Assembly (NCBI RefSeq): GCF_037126465.1
Contig: NC_088201.1
Coordinates: forward strand, 190,676,031-190,740,030
DNA: 64,000 nt
Direction: 5' to 3'
Source: Ornithodoros turicata
Lineage: Eukaryota; Arthropoda; Arachnida; Ixodida; Argasidae
Shown here one piece after another: positions 1-11,345 of the stretch. Under the pieces are notes generated by a model. The model was not told the DNA's origin. It made no database searches and saw only the letters and a program-made list of their open reading frames with translations. Position 1 is the stretch's first letter. Each line of letters opens with the position of its first letter. Position numbers and translations under genes: made by a program.

Positions 1-2005
1 CTCGGTGCGTAAGAACTTCGTCAGCTCGCAAAAATTGGAAAGCTACATTTTGCTCAGCGACACGACCAAACAATGGAATTCAGCAAGCTGCCTGTCAAGC
101 ACAGGGCGATGGCCCCACGTCGGTGCCCACCCGACCCGATCGGGTGGGCTCCCAATGATGGACCGGCATACGGTTTGCAACACGGGGATTTCAATGGTCC
201 GTTGTCGGCAGCACGTATCGTACCCCAACGCTTTCCCAAGATGCTGCCAATGCACCCTCACGGGTGCCTCCTTTCCCCACACGAGTGTTAATTGAACGAT
301 TTTTAACAATGAAAACAATATGTCATTGTATAAAACACATTATTACATCATAGTCATCAGCTGCATGGGTTCTTCGTGGCATCACTTTACCAGCAATGAA
401 AAAATTGATGTTATATAGACTGTCATCTGTCCTGCTTATGTACCGTTTACTTCACAAATATTTACTTCACAGAGGTTATATGGAACGGAAATGGGGAAGT
501 TACTCGACGAAGGGAACTCGTTACCAATACTGTGCAAAAATGTAACTAAGTTACCAACGAAGTTACACATAATGGAAATAAACTTTAAGTTGCTAACCTA
601 CCTTAGAAAAAGTCACGAGTTACTTTCAGGTTACTTGTTACCCAATATGTATTTTTAATTGACCTTTCCATAGTTAATTCAGATCTTGATCTCCCAATGG
701 GCGATGCAAGACGTTTCAAAATAGTTTTGATATACAATAACTATATAAATTTGATATGCAATAACTATATCAATATGTGATACGACGAAAGAAGCCTACA
801 TATGTGCTTCTTTAGGGAGAGATTTGATGGTTTTCATTTCGTAATAAGGTTCTTGAACATAGCACAATGGCAGTTCATGTTCTATGGGTTGTCCTCGACG
901 CACATATCGTAGAACCGCGCCCATTTTTAACCGTAATACACAGCGCCCGCTGTCATTACAACAAACACTGCTCGTCGCTAAAGTGAGCGACACCTGAGCC
1001 TCCTAATGTACGGCGAAAACATAATTTGTAACGTTCACCACATAACAACAAGGAGGTCAGACGCGCGTGATTGTTGCTGTCGTCTCCGATGATAGGGAGG
1101 GGGACACAGCTCGTGATATTTGTAGACGAGAATCGAACAAAAGACACATGGAATTTCTCCAGGTTGCTTTGACAAAGTTACCTAAAAAATGAACGAGCCC
1201 CTCAAGAAGTTACCGGAGCGCAAGTCACCAAACTTAGATACAGTAACGAGTTACCTTGTAATGAGTAAAACATATCTACTCTACGAGAACCACTACGTGA
1301 ATGTTTCCAAAATGTCGAGCACAGTTGCTGTTCCTGCACAGTATGAGCATGCAAGAAAGGAAGCTGAACTTGTGTAGGTTCACTTTTGCAATGGCTTCAA
1401 TTAACAAACGGTTAAACTCCAAAGATAACGACCTCTCTGAGGACAGACTATGTACACCGTTTCCACGGAATTAGGGAACACCCCCTGGCGATTTTCCAGA
1501 TAGTGAAGTTACACTATCAGTGAATCACACGTTCGGACACCACCACTGAAAGCCACTGGAAGTCAACATTGTTTATTTGTTTCTTAGTCCCTGATAAAGC
1601 TATGTAGAAAGGCAAACGCAGAAAAAATAAACGAACAGAGGGAGAGTAGCCTTGTATTCTTGATGATGACAGTTTGCGAATAGCGTTTGCTGCTCTCACA
1701 GGTCCAGGAGGCACATGGTCCAGAAAGCGCAAGACTTCTACGGAAGAAAGTGAAATATTACAGAGGACGCGGGTCTTGTGTTGGGGATCGAATAATGAAT
1801 GTACACACGTGTGTTGTCCTACAGTTTGCACAAACGAATTATTGTTATGCTATATTTATAACAGCGAGAGTAAAACGTGCTGGCCTGGTTCTTTGCAACA
1901 CTTACCAAGACAAGAAAAACACCGGGAAAATATCGGATTACTGTACCGCACGTGACAGCATCTCATGTCACATCACAACACTGGGGCCCCGATACGCGGA
2001 TGGCA
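1..2005. other. Noncoding, repeat-bearing stretch
   Basis: No gene is supported here. The first 300 bases contain short self-complementary CCCAC/GTGGG-type blocks. Around 480-660 and 1160-1265 there are two clusters of the motif GTTAC or its complement, resembling subterminal repeats of a DNA transposon, but I see no clean termini. At about 726-773 a roughly 24-bp AT-rich unit is repeated twice. The small open frames in this stretch show no domain and overlap each other on both strands. Confidence 0.5.
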
Positions 2006-4255
2006 TTAGTCGTACAGAGTGCATCCCCGTACATCAGTCACACTCAGGTAGCCCGTAATATGAAACAGACATTCCGCGTTGATGTCCTCTAGCTGAGTAG
2101 CTCCTGTAGGCGATGCATTGCAGATAATCCTACCCTTGCTGATTCCGGTGATTATGAAGTAATGGTCGCGGAGGTATCGCAGTTTTCGCTCGATAAGAGA
2201 TTGCGCTTCTTCTTCTGATTTCACCAACCTGGACATGACAGCCCTCCTAAGAGTCCCCGTGTCACGTGTCAGTTCAAATGCTTCAATCCAGCGCTTCTTC
2301 ACAGGCTTATCTTCTAACATGAAACATAGGGACCGATCTTGGAATACTCGGTTCCGCGCAGTGAGATTCATGATGCCCTGCGATTTCCAACGTGAGTTTC
2401 CATCATCAAACTGGAACTCAGTAATCGCGTAATTACATATCATGCGTTGTGTCAGCTTGTGCATCGCCCTTGCTGTCAATTGGTGGGACATGAACACCGA
2501 ACTTAAACCCTTGTTTTTACTCAACACGCTTGCAAAAGTGTTAACAACGTCTTCAATTGGTGTGTTAAGCTGTAAAGCAGAGAGCGTCGTGTTCTTTTCC
2601 AAACTCCGGGCCAGTAATTCCAACGCATTCCGAACAGCTTCATCTGTTCCTCCGCCCCTGGATATAGACAGACTCCGAAGACCATTTTTGCGTTGAAGGC
2701 ACACAGCCAACTGTTGCACTAAGCTGTAAGGCGGCTTGCATAAAATGAGGTGCATTTCCTCGACCACTGTTCCGTTTTGTACAAGGAAATCACAAAATCG
2801 GTCCGCTGGAAAATCAATCTCGCTGTCACAATTTAGTGTTATCTTCTTCACGTGCTGCGGATGCGTCAAGAGTGCCTGGCCTGTCACCACATGATGAGTC
2901 TCCCATGGAAAGTCGATTCTCCCTGGGACGCTGCTCAGAGCAAGTCCCACGAAATCCATTTCAGATTCAAACGGCGTAACACCGAAGGTGACTCTTACGC
3001 ACGATTCGTTTGCTCGCAAGGCTTCCGAGATACACATTGCTGTAGCAGGTGTGACGTAACAGCCTTCCATAATCAATTCCGTGAGTCCCTTTGCATGTCG
3101 CAGTCCCCTTGCTAATGCTATGCATGCGTCCGACCCAAGTTTGTTATCGCCAATGTCAAGTGTTCGTATTACCATGTTCGCGACCATTAGCCGGCCGAGT
3201 GCCGCAGCCCCTTTCTGGCCGAATCCCATATTTCTCAGAATGAGGACCTCAATGCTGCTACGGCGAGACAGGGTGTCTGCAACCATTACTACTCCTCCGT
3301 CACGAGGATGGTCCTCTTGTCGATTGCCATAGTCAGAGTCATACTTCTCGCCATCTTCCAATGAATACCAATCGCTATCAGACAGGTTCAAGTAGGTGAT
3401 TGTTGTGTTCGAGGCCAAGATATCACAAAGCTGTTCCCACTCTGTAGCGCTGCATACGGCAAGTGTGAGAGAGCTCACGTTCCATACTTGAACCCTATTG
3501 GCTGGCTGCACAGCGTGGAGAGTGGCAATATATGATTTCGAAACATCAGTACAGGATTTATTTAGAACAAGTTTCCTAAGAGTTCGTTTCTTCGCCAATT
3601 CTCTGCCCAGCTCACCTGCCGCGTCGTTCTCAATAGACACCTCTTCGATCTGAAACACCTCGAGCCATATTGCCTGGCGCACCATATCTAACATCATCGT
3701 GGCCTGTGTCGAGCTTTCAGGGATCATCATGGTGTAGTCATACACTCCGAAGGAAGAAAAAGGTCTAGCGTCCCCACGTGTGGCGCCGAGGACGAATCCG
3801 CGCACATTTGGCCGTGATGTCAGGTATCTTAGAATGTGGTGCAGGATACGGGCATCTATCCAATGGAGGCAAACATATTGTATGCTCTTGTGTTCGCATA
3901 TGAGCCTAAAGATCACATCCAAAGATACAGTGTCAGGCTCTCTGACGGGGGAACCATCATTTGAGGAGAGCGTCAGCACACCAGGATCACTTTCAGTTAA
4001 AGTAAAGCCACTGTACCATAGCACTTTGTTGCAGTCAAGTAGGGTGTAGAGAAGACAGCATTCTGTGGTTGTTGGGTCGTAGCAACATTCCCAGGAATCT
4101 AACTCATCGTGCAGTGCAGCAGATTTTTCAGTGCAGCATTCCACCATGTCTAGGTCTTCGTCGACGTATTCTGCCATGTCGACGTGAGCGTGGCTTAGTA
4201 CGCCCACTGTGAAAAGGAAAAGAGTGCAAAATATGATTTCACAGAAGCGTTGCAA
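2006..4255 (-). CDS. Leucine-rich-repeat (RNI/NLRC-like) protein, 749 aa, intronless
   Basis: A single uninterrupted 749-codon frame and the only clear candidate host gene. The N terminus has a hydrophobic stretch (about residues 5-22) that could be a signal peptide. A Cys-rich acidic segment follows (paired cysteines near residues 40-70). From about 200 to 640 there are repeats of the ribonuclease-inhibitor type, seen as L..L.L..N and I..L..G.N patterns, for example LDIGDNKLGSDACIALARGL near residue 365. I see no kinase, NACHT or TIR domain. The repeats imply a protein-protein interaction surface; partner and pathway cannot be read from sequence. A second ATG at residue 27 would remove the signal-like segment, so secretion is uncertain. 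Similar intronless LRR proteins form large families in ticks (family knowledge, not checked). Family assignment is fairly sure, function is not. Confidence 0.8.
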   Translation of the reverse strand: MQRFCEIIFCTLFLFTVGVLSHAHVDMAEYVDEDLDMVECCTEKSAALHDELDSWECCYDPTTTECCLLYTLLDCNKVLWYSGFTLTESDPGVLTLSSNDGSPVREPDTVSLDVIFRLICEHKSIQYVCLHWIDARILHHILRYLTSRPNVRGFVLGATRGDARPFSSFGVYDYTMMIPESSTQATMMLDMVRQAIWLEVFQIEEVSIENDAAGELGRELAKKRTLRKLVLNKSCTDVSKSYIATLHAVQPANRVQVWNVSSLTLAVCSATEWEQLCDILASNTTITYLNLSDSDWYSLEDGEKYDSDYGNRQEDHPRDGGVVMVADTLSRRSSIEVLILRNMGFGQKGAAALGRLMVANMVIRTLDIGDNKLGSDACIALARGLRHAKGLTELIMEGCYVTPATAMCISEALRANESCVRVTFGVTPFESEMDFVGLALSSVPGRIDFPWETHHVVTGQALLTHPQHVKKITLNCDSEIDFPADRFCDFLVQNGTVVEEMHLILCKPPYSLVQQLAVCLQRKNGLRSLSISRGGGTDEAVRNALELLARSLEKNTTLSALQLNTPIEDVVNTFASVLSKNKGLSSVFMSHQLTARAMHKLTQRMICNYAITEFQFDDGNSRWKSQGIMNLTARNRVFQDRSLCFMLEDKPVKKRWIEAFELTRDTGTLRRAVMSRLVKSEEEAQSLIERKLRYLRDHYFIITGISKGRIICNASPTGATQLEDINAECLFHITGYLSVTDVRGCTLYD

Positions 4256-5053
4256 CGAAGTCTAGGAAGCGTATCTCTGTGAAAAACGCTATCTTTACGA
4301 TATCTGGCATGTAAATCCTATGAAAAGACGACTCCAATGTGTCTACCAGGCCTCTGTTGAACGCACGCTTTCGTGCTGAGATTGACGGCAATGCATCAAA
4401 TGTGAATGTGTCTTCACGCTCAACATGATATGAAAATCAGGTATCCAATGGCTTCTCATATGTGGGATGAGAACTGTTAGTTTTTGACGTGAAAACCTCT
4501 AAGTTCGGTTTGGCAGCCAGGTCAAAATTTAGGATGCCTCGAAATTATGCCGTATTTCAGGGCGCGATAACTCGGTCAGTAAAAAAACGATAGCAACCAA
4601 CGGCTATATCCAGACATGTAAGATTCCAGCTGACAAGAGTATTGGTCATTGTGGTCTGGGTGTGTCAGGCGCGTGCGAAATAGACGGATATATAGGGGTA
4701 CGCGTTCCTTGCTGCAGTCAACCTCAAGGTGTCATTTGAAAGCGCTTAAGAGGTTCTAACAGGACCTTAAGCGACATTGGCTTCAACAACAATAACCACA
4801 ATTTTATAAAGCTGCTAATTTGAGATATCAAAATATTGCAGGAATATCGGCATATATGAAACTAGAATATTATCAGAATCGAAGGAAACAGCAATCAGAA
4901 GGAAGGGCGACTCGAGGGGACCCCAAAAAGCATCCAAAGTCCAGCACCGAGCCATCGAGAGAGCTACGGGAGCACCTTGGAACATTAGCGGCGAAAGCCT
5001 TATCCCCTAATCGTAAATGACTAATGGATGGAATGAATAAATGAATATAGAGG
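4256..5053. other. Intergenic between LRR gene and Gypsy LTR
   Basis: No coding sequence is recognisable. This is the upstream flank of the minus-strand LRR gene; I could not pick out a TATA box or initiator with confidence. The part next to the LTR is rich in A and G and ends in short AATGAATAAATGAATA-like repeats. Confidence 0.4.
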
Positions 5054-5214
5054 TGTATTTTCGCGAAGTCAGGTCTCGGCAATAAGCGAGACGGGTTGAA
5101 ACAACGTCTTTACTTCGTGTGGGCCGGATGCGAACTGTGCGAACTACTGCACGAACAGTCAGCACGAGCAGGGCAGTCATGCAGGGCTCGTCGTAGTCGG
5201 CAGGTGCCGCTACA
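5054..5214 (-). repeat. 3' long terminal repeat of a Ty3/Gypsy element
   Basis: On the minus strand a block begins TGTAGCGGCACC and ends ..AAAATACA, so it has the TG...CA ends expected of an LTR (about 161 bp). Immediately before it, reading the minus strand, lies a purine run (GGGAGGGGGGC) that fits a polypurine tract. It follows the pol C-terminal remnant in the correct orientation. I did not find the matching 5' LTR in the window, so the boundaries rest on these motifs alone. Confidence 0.55.
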
Positions 5215-6455
5215 AGTGCCCCCCTCCCAGACCGGAGATTGACGAAGGCAGGGCTGGAGGACGTTGTCGAAGTCGGCACGGCTGCGAAAAATGTGGGGTA
5301 GCCACCGCGGACACCCGGATAGGTAGGAAGCGGGGCAGGTGCGAACTTGCGGAAAGCCGGTAGCCCAACGTACGCATCGCGGAGCTGGTAGTACAGTTTG
5401 CGGGAGTGAAAGGCCAGGAGACATTTGCTGAGGGCGCAGTGCTGGGGAACAGTCGAGGAACGCCGGCTTGACGCGGTCGATGGATACAACCTCGAGGTGA
5501 TCTGGGAACTTGACGGTAATTGTCTTCTCTTGCCTTGTGCCAGGAAGGGGCCGTCGTTAGGAGGCTGTAGTGTCCGGCGGATGGCGTCGTGGCTGAAGAA
5601 AGACGTGGGTGGTGGTGGAAAAGTCTGGATGCACAAAAATCGGTCGAGAATATGAATGGCGTGGGGTTGGTGAGCGAAACTCAGCCACATGTTCTTGGAG
5701 ACGTGTGGCGAAGTGAGGAAGGTCCTGCGCGGGCCGGGCTAGAGTCGCGGCGTCGAAGAACTGGCCTGGGAGACGCAAGGCGGACCCGAAGACGAGGGTG
5801 GACGGTGCCACGCCACAGTCTGCCTTGGAGGTTGCACGAATACCGAGGAGCGTTAATGGTAAGCGCTCAACCCAATGGGTCGAGTGTTCAGTGGCGCGTT
5901 AAGCGGTCTTCAGCGTGCGATGGAACCTCTCAACTAGCCCGTTCGCGCTTGGGTGGTAGGCCGTGGTGAAGTATAGTGGCGAGCGCCAAGGAATCTGCAG
6001 ACGTCAGCGAAGAGGCGGGACGTGAATTTCCGTCCGCGATCGGCTGTAATAACGGCGAGGGCTCCCAAACGCGCCACCCACGAGGACTGGAACGCGAGAG
6101 CGGTTGTCTCAGCCGTGATGTCCTTGATAGGTACCGCTTCCAGCCAGTGGGCGTGCCTGTCAATGCAGGTGAAGAGGTAAGCGTGGCCTGTAGACGGAGG
6201 AACAGGTCCATCCAGATCCAAGTGGACATGACGGAAGCAGGCATCGGGGGTCGTCGAGGTAGGCGAAACAATAAGGCAGACCTCGAAGGACTTCGTCAAT
6301 GAATTGCTGGAAAGTTTGAGCGGCGTTGCGGAGGCCGAAGGGCATTCGAACGTATTCGAAGACGCCGAACGGGGTTCGTTATTGCGGTCTTCAGAATGTC
6401 ACTCGGCTACATGGGAATTTGGTGGTAAGGTTTGATTAGATCGATCTTACAGAGC
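5215..6455 (-). pseudogene. Ty3/Gypsy pol remnant: reverse transcriptase fused to integrase by internal deletion
   Basis: Reading the minus strand, 6455-6255 encodes the reverse-transcriptase core: a KIDL..YHQIP segment, then MPFGLRNAAQTF at 6345 and the catalytic YLDD near 6260. The reading then passes directly, in another frame, into the integrase core at about 6250 (HLDL, first catalytic Asp; ITADRG, second Asp). A glutamate-bearing LVERF motif follows near 5935 after a further frame change. The rest of RT, RNase H and the integrase zinc finger are missing, so an internal deletion joined the two. A pol C-terminal tail continues through several frameshifts to the polypurine tract. In-frame stops confirm it is dead. 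The gag-protease piece at 8160-8694 lies upstream in the same orientation and may be the same copy. Confidence 0.85.
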
Positions 6456-6747
6456 GTTCGTCAAAAAATGAGAAGACACAGACCTGCCTGTTGGTCAACA
6501 CTACTTTTGTAGTATTCACATGCAATCAACAGTTCTATATGAATGGTTTTCTAGTTATCTTTTACATAGCTGTTTTCATTTTGATGGTGTAATTTCAAAT
6601 TTGCATAGGGGTCAAGCTCCTGCAATGTTCTAGCATCTTGTAATATTCTGTGCAGAGGTGTTCAGCACTACGCGTTGCACTCATTTACAATCTAATGTAT
6701 ATCGGAGAATTTCTTTAAAGTAACCCCCACTGTTCATGTGCTTGCAG

Positions 6748-6906
6748 TTAATCGGCTCTTTATGCATTCACACAGGCGCTATTCGCCAAACTTCTAGTGG
6801 CACAGATGCAGACACTGAAAAGACAATTCAAACTTGGCTCCGGCACGCACAAGAGCGGGAGGATAAGAAAGAGAAGGCGAACACTGACTCTAAGTGCAAT
6901 GGATGA
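6748..6906 (+). CDS. Possible 3'-terminal exon of an unidentified gene
   Basis: A pyrimidine-rich stretch ending CTTGCAG at 6747 is followed by 52 codons and a stop at 6904-6906; a second CACAG acceptor at 6775 is in the same frame. The peptide is strongly charged near its end (QEREDKKEKANTDSKC), which looks more like real protein than noise. The only support for a transcript end is AATAAA at 7549-7554 and 7573-7578. No upstream exon was found and no family recognised. It could be a fragment of a transposon gene. Confidence 0.25.
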   Translation, partial: LIGSLCIHTGAIRQTSSGTDADTEKTIQTWLRHAQEREDKKEKANTDSKCNG

Positions 6907-7639
6907 CAATGCAGAGCACTGTTTGCTGGATGATTCTAGTCATATGTATAGTGTCTTTATTAATGGCACCATGTTTCGGCACACAACCTTGAAGCTGCAG
7001 GTTGGAGAAGGTCAGGGAAAAGGCATTTGATGGGACGAGACTGAGCACGCTTCTTCACGCTCCATTATGTGTTACCACGGGCTGCATTAAAAGTTGCAGT
7101 ATTTTTGAAGCATGGCAGAGCATGACACGGCATCATGTTATACCCCAGTCACAGCAGTTTACGTCATCGAAACGAGTCTCGCACACCAAAAGATGTTTGC
7201 TCAAATTTTCATGCCCAAGTTTTGTTCGTATTCCATATAATTTTTATAACTTTCTCAAACTGTGCCCAAGACTTCTCGCACACTAAGCATTAGTAAGGGT
7301 TAAAGCGTGCTAGCAACACGATATATATTCATTATTATATGTTATTACATATTATTACACATTGTCATCAAGAATATGTAAATGTTACAGACAGCATGTA
7401 CTGTATCTTTTACCTGGGACACTATGGTGCTATCTTTACTGTATTCCTCTATACTCAGGCATCCTCTGTACAGGCATTTTGAGTTTTTGCTAAAATTTCT
7501 TTTGATAAGTCATTTTCATGCATAACCAAAGCCATGCAGTGTACATGCAATAAAACTGTGCGGTGCTCATGCAATAAAGATTCCACATGCGCCTTCAGAT
7601 TTATGTTGTGGTCATTCAAGCCTTATGATACTGAAGTCA

Positions 7640-7960
7640 GATGATTCCACATGGTAAACATGTAACAGTAAAAGTGAGACGACCGTCCTATAGTCAGCCC
7701 TATGACCTCCCAGACCTGTCCTTCAGGACCCATTTGGGACAGAGAAGGATCACCCTGGGTTCATCCTCGCAGCCTCCCAAACCTGTCCTTTGGGACGCCC
7801 GCAGAACGTTCTTAGGGTTCCTGTGGGGACGCTTCAGAGTCCCACTTTGACATTTCAGAGACACCTTGGGGATGGATTTCGCCATCCTCGGGCTATCCTC
7901 GTCGTCCCAGTGAGACAATCGTCGGATGTCCCTGGGACAACAGTGTGTTGTTGGGGTAGC
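7640..7960. repeat. Palindrome-dense repeat block (GTCC...GGAC)
   Basis: The block contains repeated short hairpins such as GTCCTTCAGGAC and GTCCTTTGGGAC, and CCTGGG/CCCAGG pairs, at roughly 50-100 base spacing. It has higher GC than its surroundings and no credible coding frame. A related, more degenerate block is at 32505-32700. It probably represents a foldback or MITE-type repeat family, but I could not find matching outer ends. Confidence 0.4.
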
Positions 7961-8159
7961 CTTCACTTCGGACACAGTCGACGAGGTGTTGCAGGCAGCC
8001 ATTTAGTTTTGTGCAACGAAAACAACGTAGAGGACGGAACGCAAAAAGATGAGCCGATCGTTCCAACGTGAAACGCGGAAGCCACGTTTCCGTTCCCGCG
8101 CACGCGCTCTTGCTCACGTGGAGAATAGCGTTCCTTCCGTTCGCTGCGTAACGGTCTAC

Positions 8160-8694
8160 TAAAACCCTCTATTGACTACAGTACCAGTGTCGATGAGAAA
8201 ACGAAGATGGCTGATGGTGTCGTTGACGTAAAAGAGGCGACTCTTATCAGGCCTAGCGACTTCGGCCGCGTTCGTTTGCCGGGGCTGTGGTTTCCCGGCC
8301 ACGTACATGGTTGTTGACAGTCACGAGCCCGGGGACCGAACGTTGCATGGTACCAACAGTAAGGTGAAGACTGCACTGGGGATGGAGATCGGTATCGTCG
8401 GGGCGAGCGAGTGCGTCGGCGACGATCATCCCGGTAGTGCGGTGAAGGGGATCGATGTGGTCGCGCGGTTGTAGAAGCGACCAGCGTGGTTAATTCGGTT
8501 ACAAGCTGCATGAGCCGATGGAGGCTTCTTTCACTAAAATTGCGCAATGGAGCAAAAGAATTGGAGATCGTGACGTTTTCACGTAAAATACTCTGGCTCG
8601 GACACGACTTCGCCATCGCCAATTTTTTGGGTTCTCTTCGAGCTGATGGGCATCGGTGTGCTTTCGCTTCGTTTCCGGTGCACACCAAATACAT
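8160..8694 (-). pseudogene. Ty3/Gypsy gag C-terminus and protease start, remnant
   Basis: The minus-strand frame carries an Arg/Ser/Pro-rich linker (RSPSPHYRDD..RRRTRSPRRYRS) and then a modified zinc finger of the kind found in arthropod Gypsy Gag: C-W-Y-H...C-x4-C with CWYHATFGPRARDCQQPC. A frame change follows, then an RFLIDTG segment near 8190, which is the aspartic-protease active-site motif. The copy is frameshifted and lacks the rest of protease. It lies upstream of, and in the same direction as, the pol remnant at 5215-6455. Confidence 0.75.
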
Positions 8695-10151
8695 GTTCGA
8701 ATCGGCTCAATCAGATTTCGACCGGTTAACTGAAGCTCAATTTTGATTCGATTCAGATTGACTGTAAGGACGGGAGATTCTGGCTCCCTTGAAGGACAAG
8801 TTCGTTCCCAACTGTAATAAAAAGAAACATGTCCGGAAGGATTATCTTACGCCAAACAAAGATCTGTCATGCCAGCCTTTTCTCTCGAAATCAACAAAGG
8901 TCTACAGTTAGCATTATTTTGCCTAGGCAGCCAGCAGTGGGCCAGAACCCACGAGGAGGAGCAAGCAGAAGAATGTCCTCACATGCTCGCAAGACTTTAT
9001 ATTCTTAAAAACGAGCTTGACCACATAACACGGTGAAAGCCAACCATTGCACTCCTGATTTGTGGAAACCGCGAGGTGTACGCCTTTTCATGTTAATGAA
9101 CACGAGTGAGCAAGTGTCACAAAAGGGTGTACGCCGCCCGTTTTCAAAAATTCTGGAGAACGGTGTCGTTCGGGATGTTGGTGGCTAAGAAGTTGCTATA
9201 CAGTGAAGTTCTGTTTTTTTTTAGAGTGTACCTAGACGTTCCGCTAGGAAGGTCATATGTAAGCGTCCTTCCATACCTTCTCCTCTTTTTTTTTCTTTTT
9301 GCACAGACATCAGAAGATATCGATGAGCGTCTTTTTCTCCTTGTTCTCGTTATTATTGTCATTGTCCTATCTCGAAATGAATGTTTGCTACTGATTCACA
9401 TACAGCACCAAGAAACGGTACGTGATAACCAGTAAAAAAGATTAAAGAAAAGAACAAGAGATAGAAGCACGTAAGGGAAGGTACTAATATCGACCGACTG
9501 TTTATATTGCATCTACGCATGATCGAAGTTAAATAATAACCTAAATAATAATATCTCTCTCTTTTTCTTTTTTACTGTTGAAGGAACGGCACACATCTCA
9601 TATCAGCTCTGGATAGTATATTACTCGATAACAGTATTGTGGCACCCTGCTAAATTTTGTGTGCAATGTGAGCCACAACTTATTAGTGGCGCTGAGCGGC
9701 GATTGATCGTGCCACGTGTACCACACCACAAGAAGGGTATGCGCGGCGCAGCCTGCGAACTCACTGCGGGCCAACTGCCGGTTCGAGTCGCGGTGCAGTA
9801 TCAGACCACTTGGTTGCGTTAAACGGTGGCCGGTAGACACTGGTAATGTGTGCTGCGTTTCACAACAAGAGATTGTTATGGGATGCAAATTAAAAACATG
9901 CGTGAGTTTTTTCTTGGCATGAAACGTAAGGATACTTTGGTATTATCTCTGTCCATGACAACGAAACTCAATCTATCCCCCACTCCTTCCTGCTGTCCTC
10001 TCTGCATCTGTCCACGTCTGTACACCGCTCATAGCCACAGTTGCTGCGCGGCACTAACACGGAATAAAAAACACGGAACTCAATGCGATTCTGCTGTTAA
10101 ATTTCGACAAACAACTGCGCGGAATCTTTAAGTATTCATGGAATTTCACAG
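8695..10151. other. Noncoding stretch
   Basis: I see no gene. There are T-rich tracts around 9285-9300 and 9560-9575 and AT-rich sequence near 9520-9560. The small frames here carry no recognisable domain. Confidence 0.4.
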
Positions 10152-10321
10152 AAGCTCAGGATATCAGTTACATCAGCAGGGACACCGCCAGATTTAGGAT
10201 TATTATTTCGGTGGACGGGCGAACGTATGTGCGAATATCCATGGAGGTCAATGATCAATTCCCTGTCAGTCAACATTTTGCTGGCTTGCTGCCACAAGAC
10301 CGCAAAAAGGCAAACAGCTGA
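10152..10321 (+). CDS. Possible 3'-terminal exon of an unidentified gene
   Basis: A TTTCACAG acceptor at 10144-10151 opens a frame (codon phase starting at 10151) that runs about 56 codons to TGA at 10319-10321. The peptide has ordinary protein composition, including FRIIISVDGRTYVRISMEV, and no low complexity. AATAAA-type signals follow near 10388 and 10414. No upstream exon was found and no family recognised. Both its ends and its reality are uncertain. Confidence 0.3.
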
Positions 10322-10812
10322 TTCAGATGTCAGCGTCTCAGTTCTCTTGATTGAACGAGGTTCAGACATAATCCGCAGTGACACTAAAAATAAATCAGGC
10401 TATATAATAAGAAAATAAAGGCTTGATTAATTGATTGATAGCCACTGTTTAAACTACTTTCGGCGGCTGTGTACACCAGCGCCAGCGAATATTCACCCAT
10501 GATTGAGCGTAACTGTCTGAACCTAAACTGTTACTGTTTAGGACGTCTAAAATATGTGAGACGAGAATGAATATCGACAATCCTTACACACATCCTGCGG
10601 GTGGTGTTAGAAAGGCCTTCAGCTCCTGCAAATCACACTCGCGCTTCTTTTTAGAGCGTAGAGTTCGTCTTATGGGAGGGGCGGTCTAGTGAAAAGTGTC
10701 CCAAAAAAGCGACACCACGTTATACCGCCATTTATGACCTCGTGCTTCACGACTGAAGTTGTGTACATTAAACGAAAATGAGCCTGCCTCCGACGCGTTG
10801 CACCGTCAGTGA
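10322..10812. other. Noncoding flank of Harbinger H2
   Basis: Contains the possible polyadenylation signals of the exon above and otherwise nothing recognisable. It ends in the TGA at 10810-10812 that forms the left target duplication of H2. Confidence 0.4.
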
Positions 10813-11027
10813 CCGTGTATCCACACGAGCGTGTTTTCTGACGGCGCAGCGACTGAAGGAGCGAGAGGGGTAAATGATAAGGCGCTGAGGCTACTCCCTT
10901 TTGGAATGCCTACACAGATAGTGTTCCAATGTGCTGTCGGCTCAGATGCTGGGGAACATGGCGATAACGTTCGCGCTGCGGTTGAACGTTGCAGCATTAA
11001 TTTTATGCGCACGGCGCTTGGTACATA

Positions 11028-11345
11028 ATGGACGAAAGAAAGCGAAAATGTGTGGCTCTTGCTTTTCTCATTGACGATAGTGAATGCTGCCACGAAAAGA
11101 AGCGGTTAAAGAAGCTATGGACGAATAAATGGGTGCTGAGGAAAGAGTACGGTCTGCAAAATAGCCTTCTACGGGAGCTACGACACGAGGACCCATTTGT
11201 CTACCGCAAGGTTTTGAGAATCGATGCGCCCACTTTTAAATACATTCTGCTCCGTATAGCAAAGCGCAGAAGGAGAGTATAGAGGCCAATATGCGGGACA
11301 GTATACTAGCCAGTGATCGCCTTTCCGTAACCCGTCTGCAACAGG
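11028..11345 (+). pseudogene. Harbinger (HARBI1-type) transposase N-terminal remnant
   Basis: The frame from the ATG at 11028 encodes a basic N terminus followed by the conserved family segment LLRELRHEDPFVYRKVLRID, which precedes the catalytic domain in HARBI1-type proteins. The frame breaks near 11265. The next conserved part (NMRDS..ASDRLSVTR, about 11285-11340) continues in another frame and then ends. No DDE catalytic exons are present, so it is inactive. Confidence 0.75.

Larger units (their letters stand above)
6456..8159. other. Stretch between Gypsy pol and gag remnants
   Basis: Holds a possible terminal exon on + (6748-6906) with two downstream AATAAA signals (7549 and 7573). From about 7640 to 7960 it is a GTCC/GGAC palindrome-dense block. 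Nothing else is recognisable. If the two Gypsy pieces belong to one copy, this stretch was inserted into it or replaced part of it. Confidence 0.4.

Noticed and set aside
5007..5690. 227-codon frame as a host gene
   Set aside because: It overlaps the Gypsy pol tail, polypurine tract and LTR; partly shadow of the frameshifted pol remnant.
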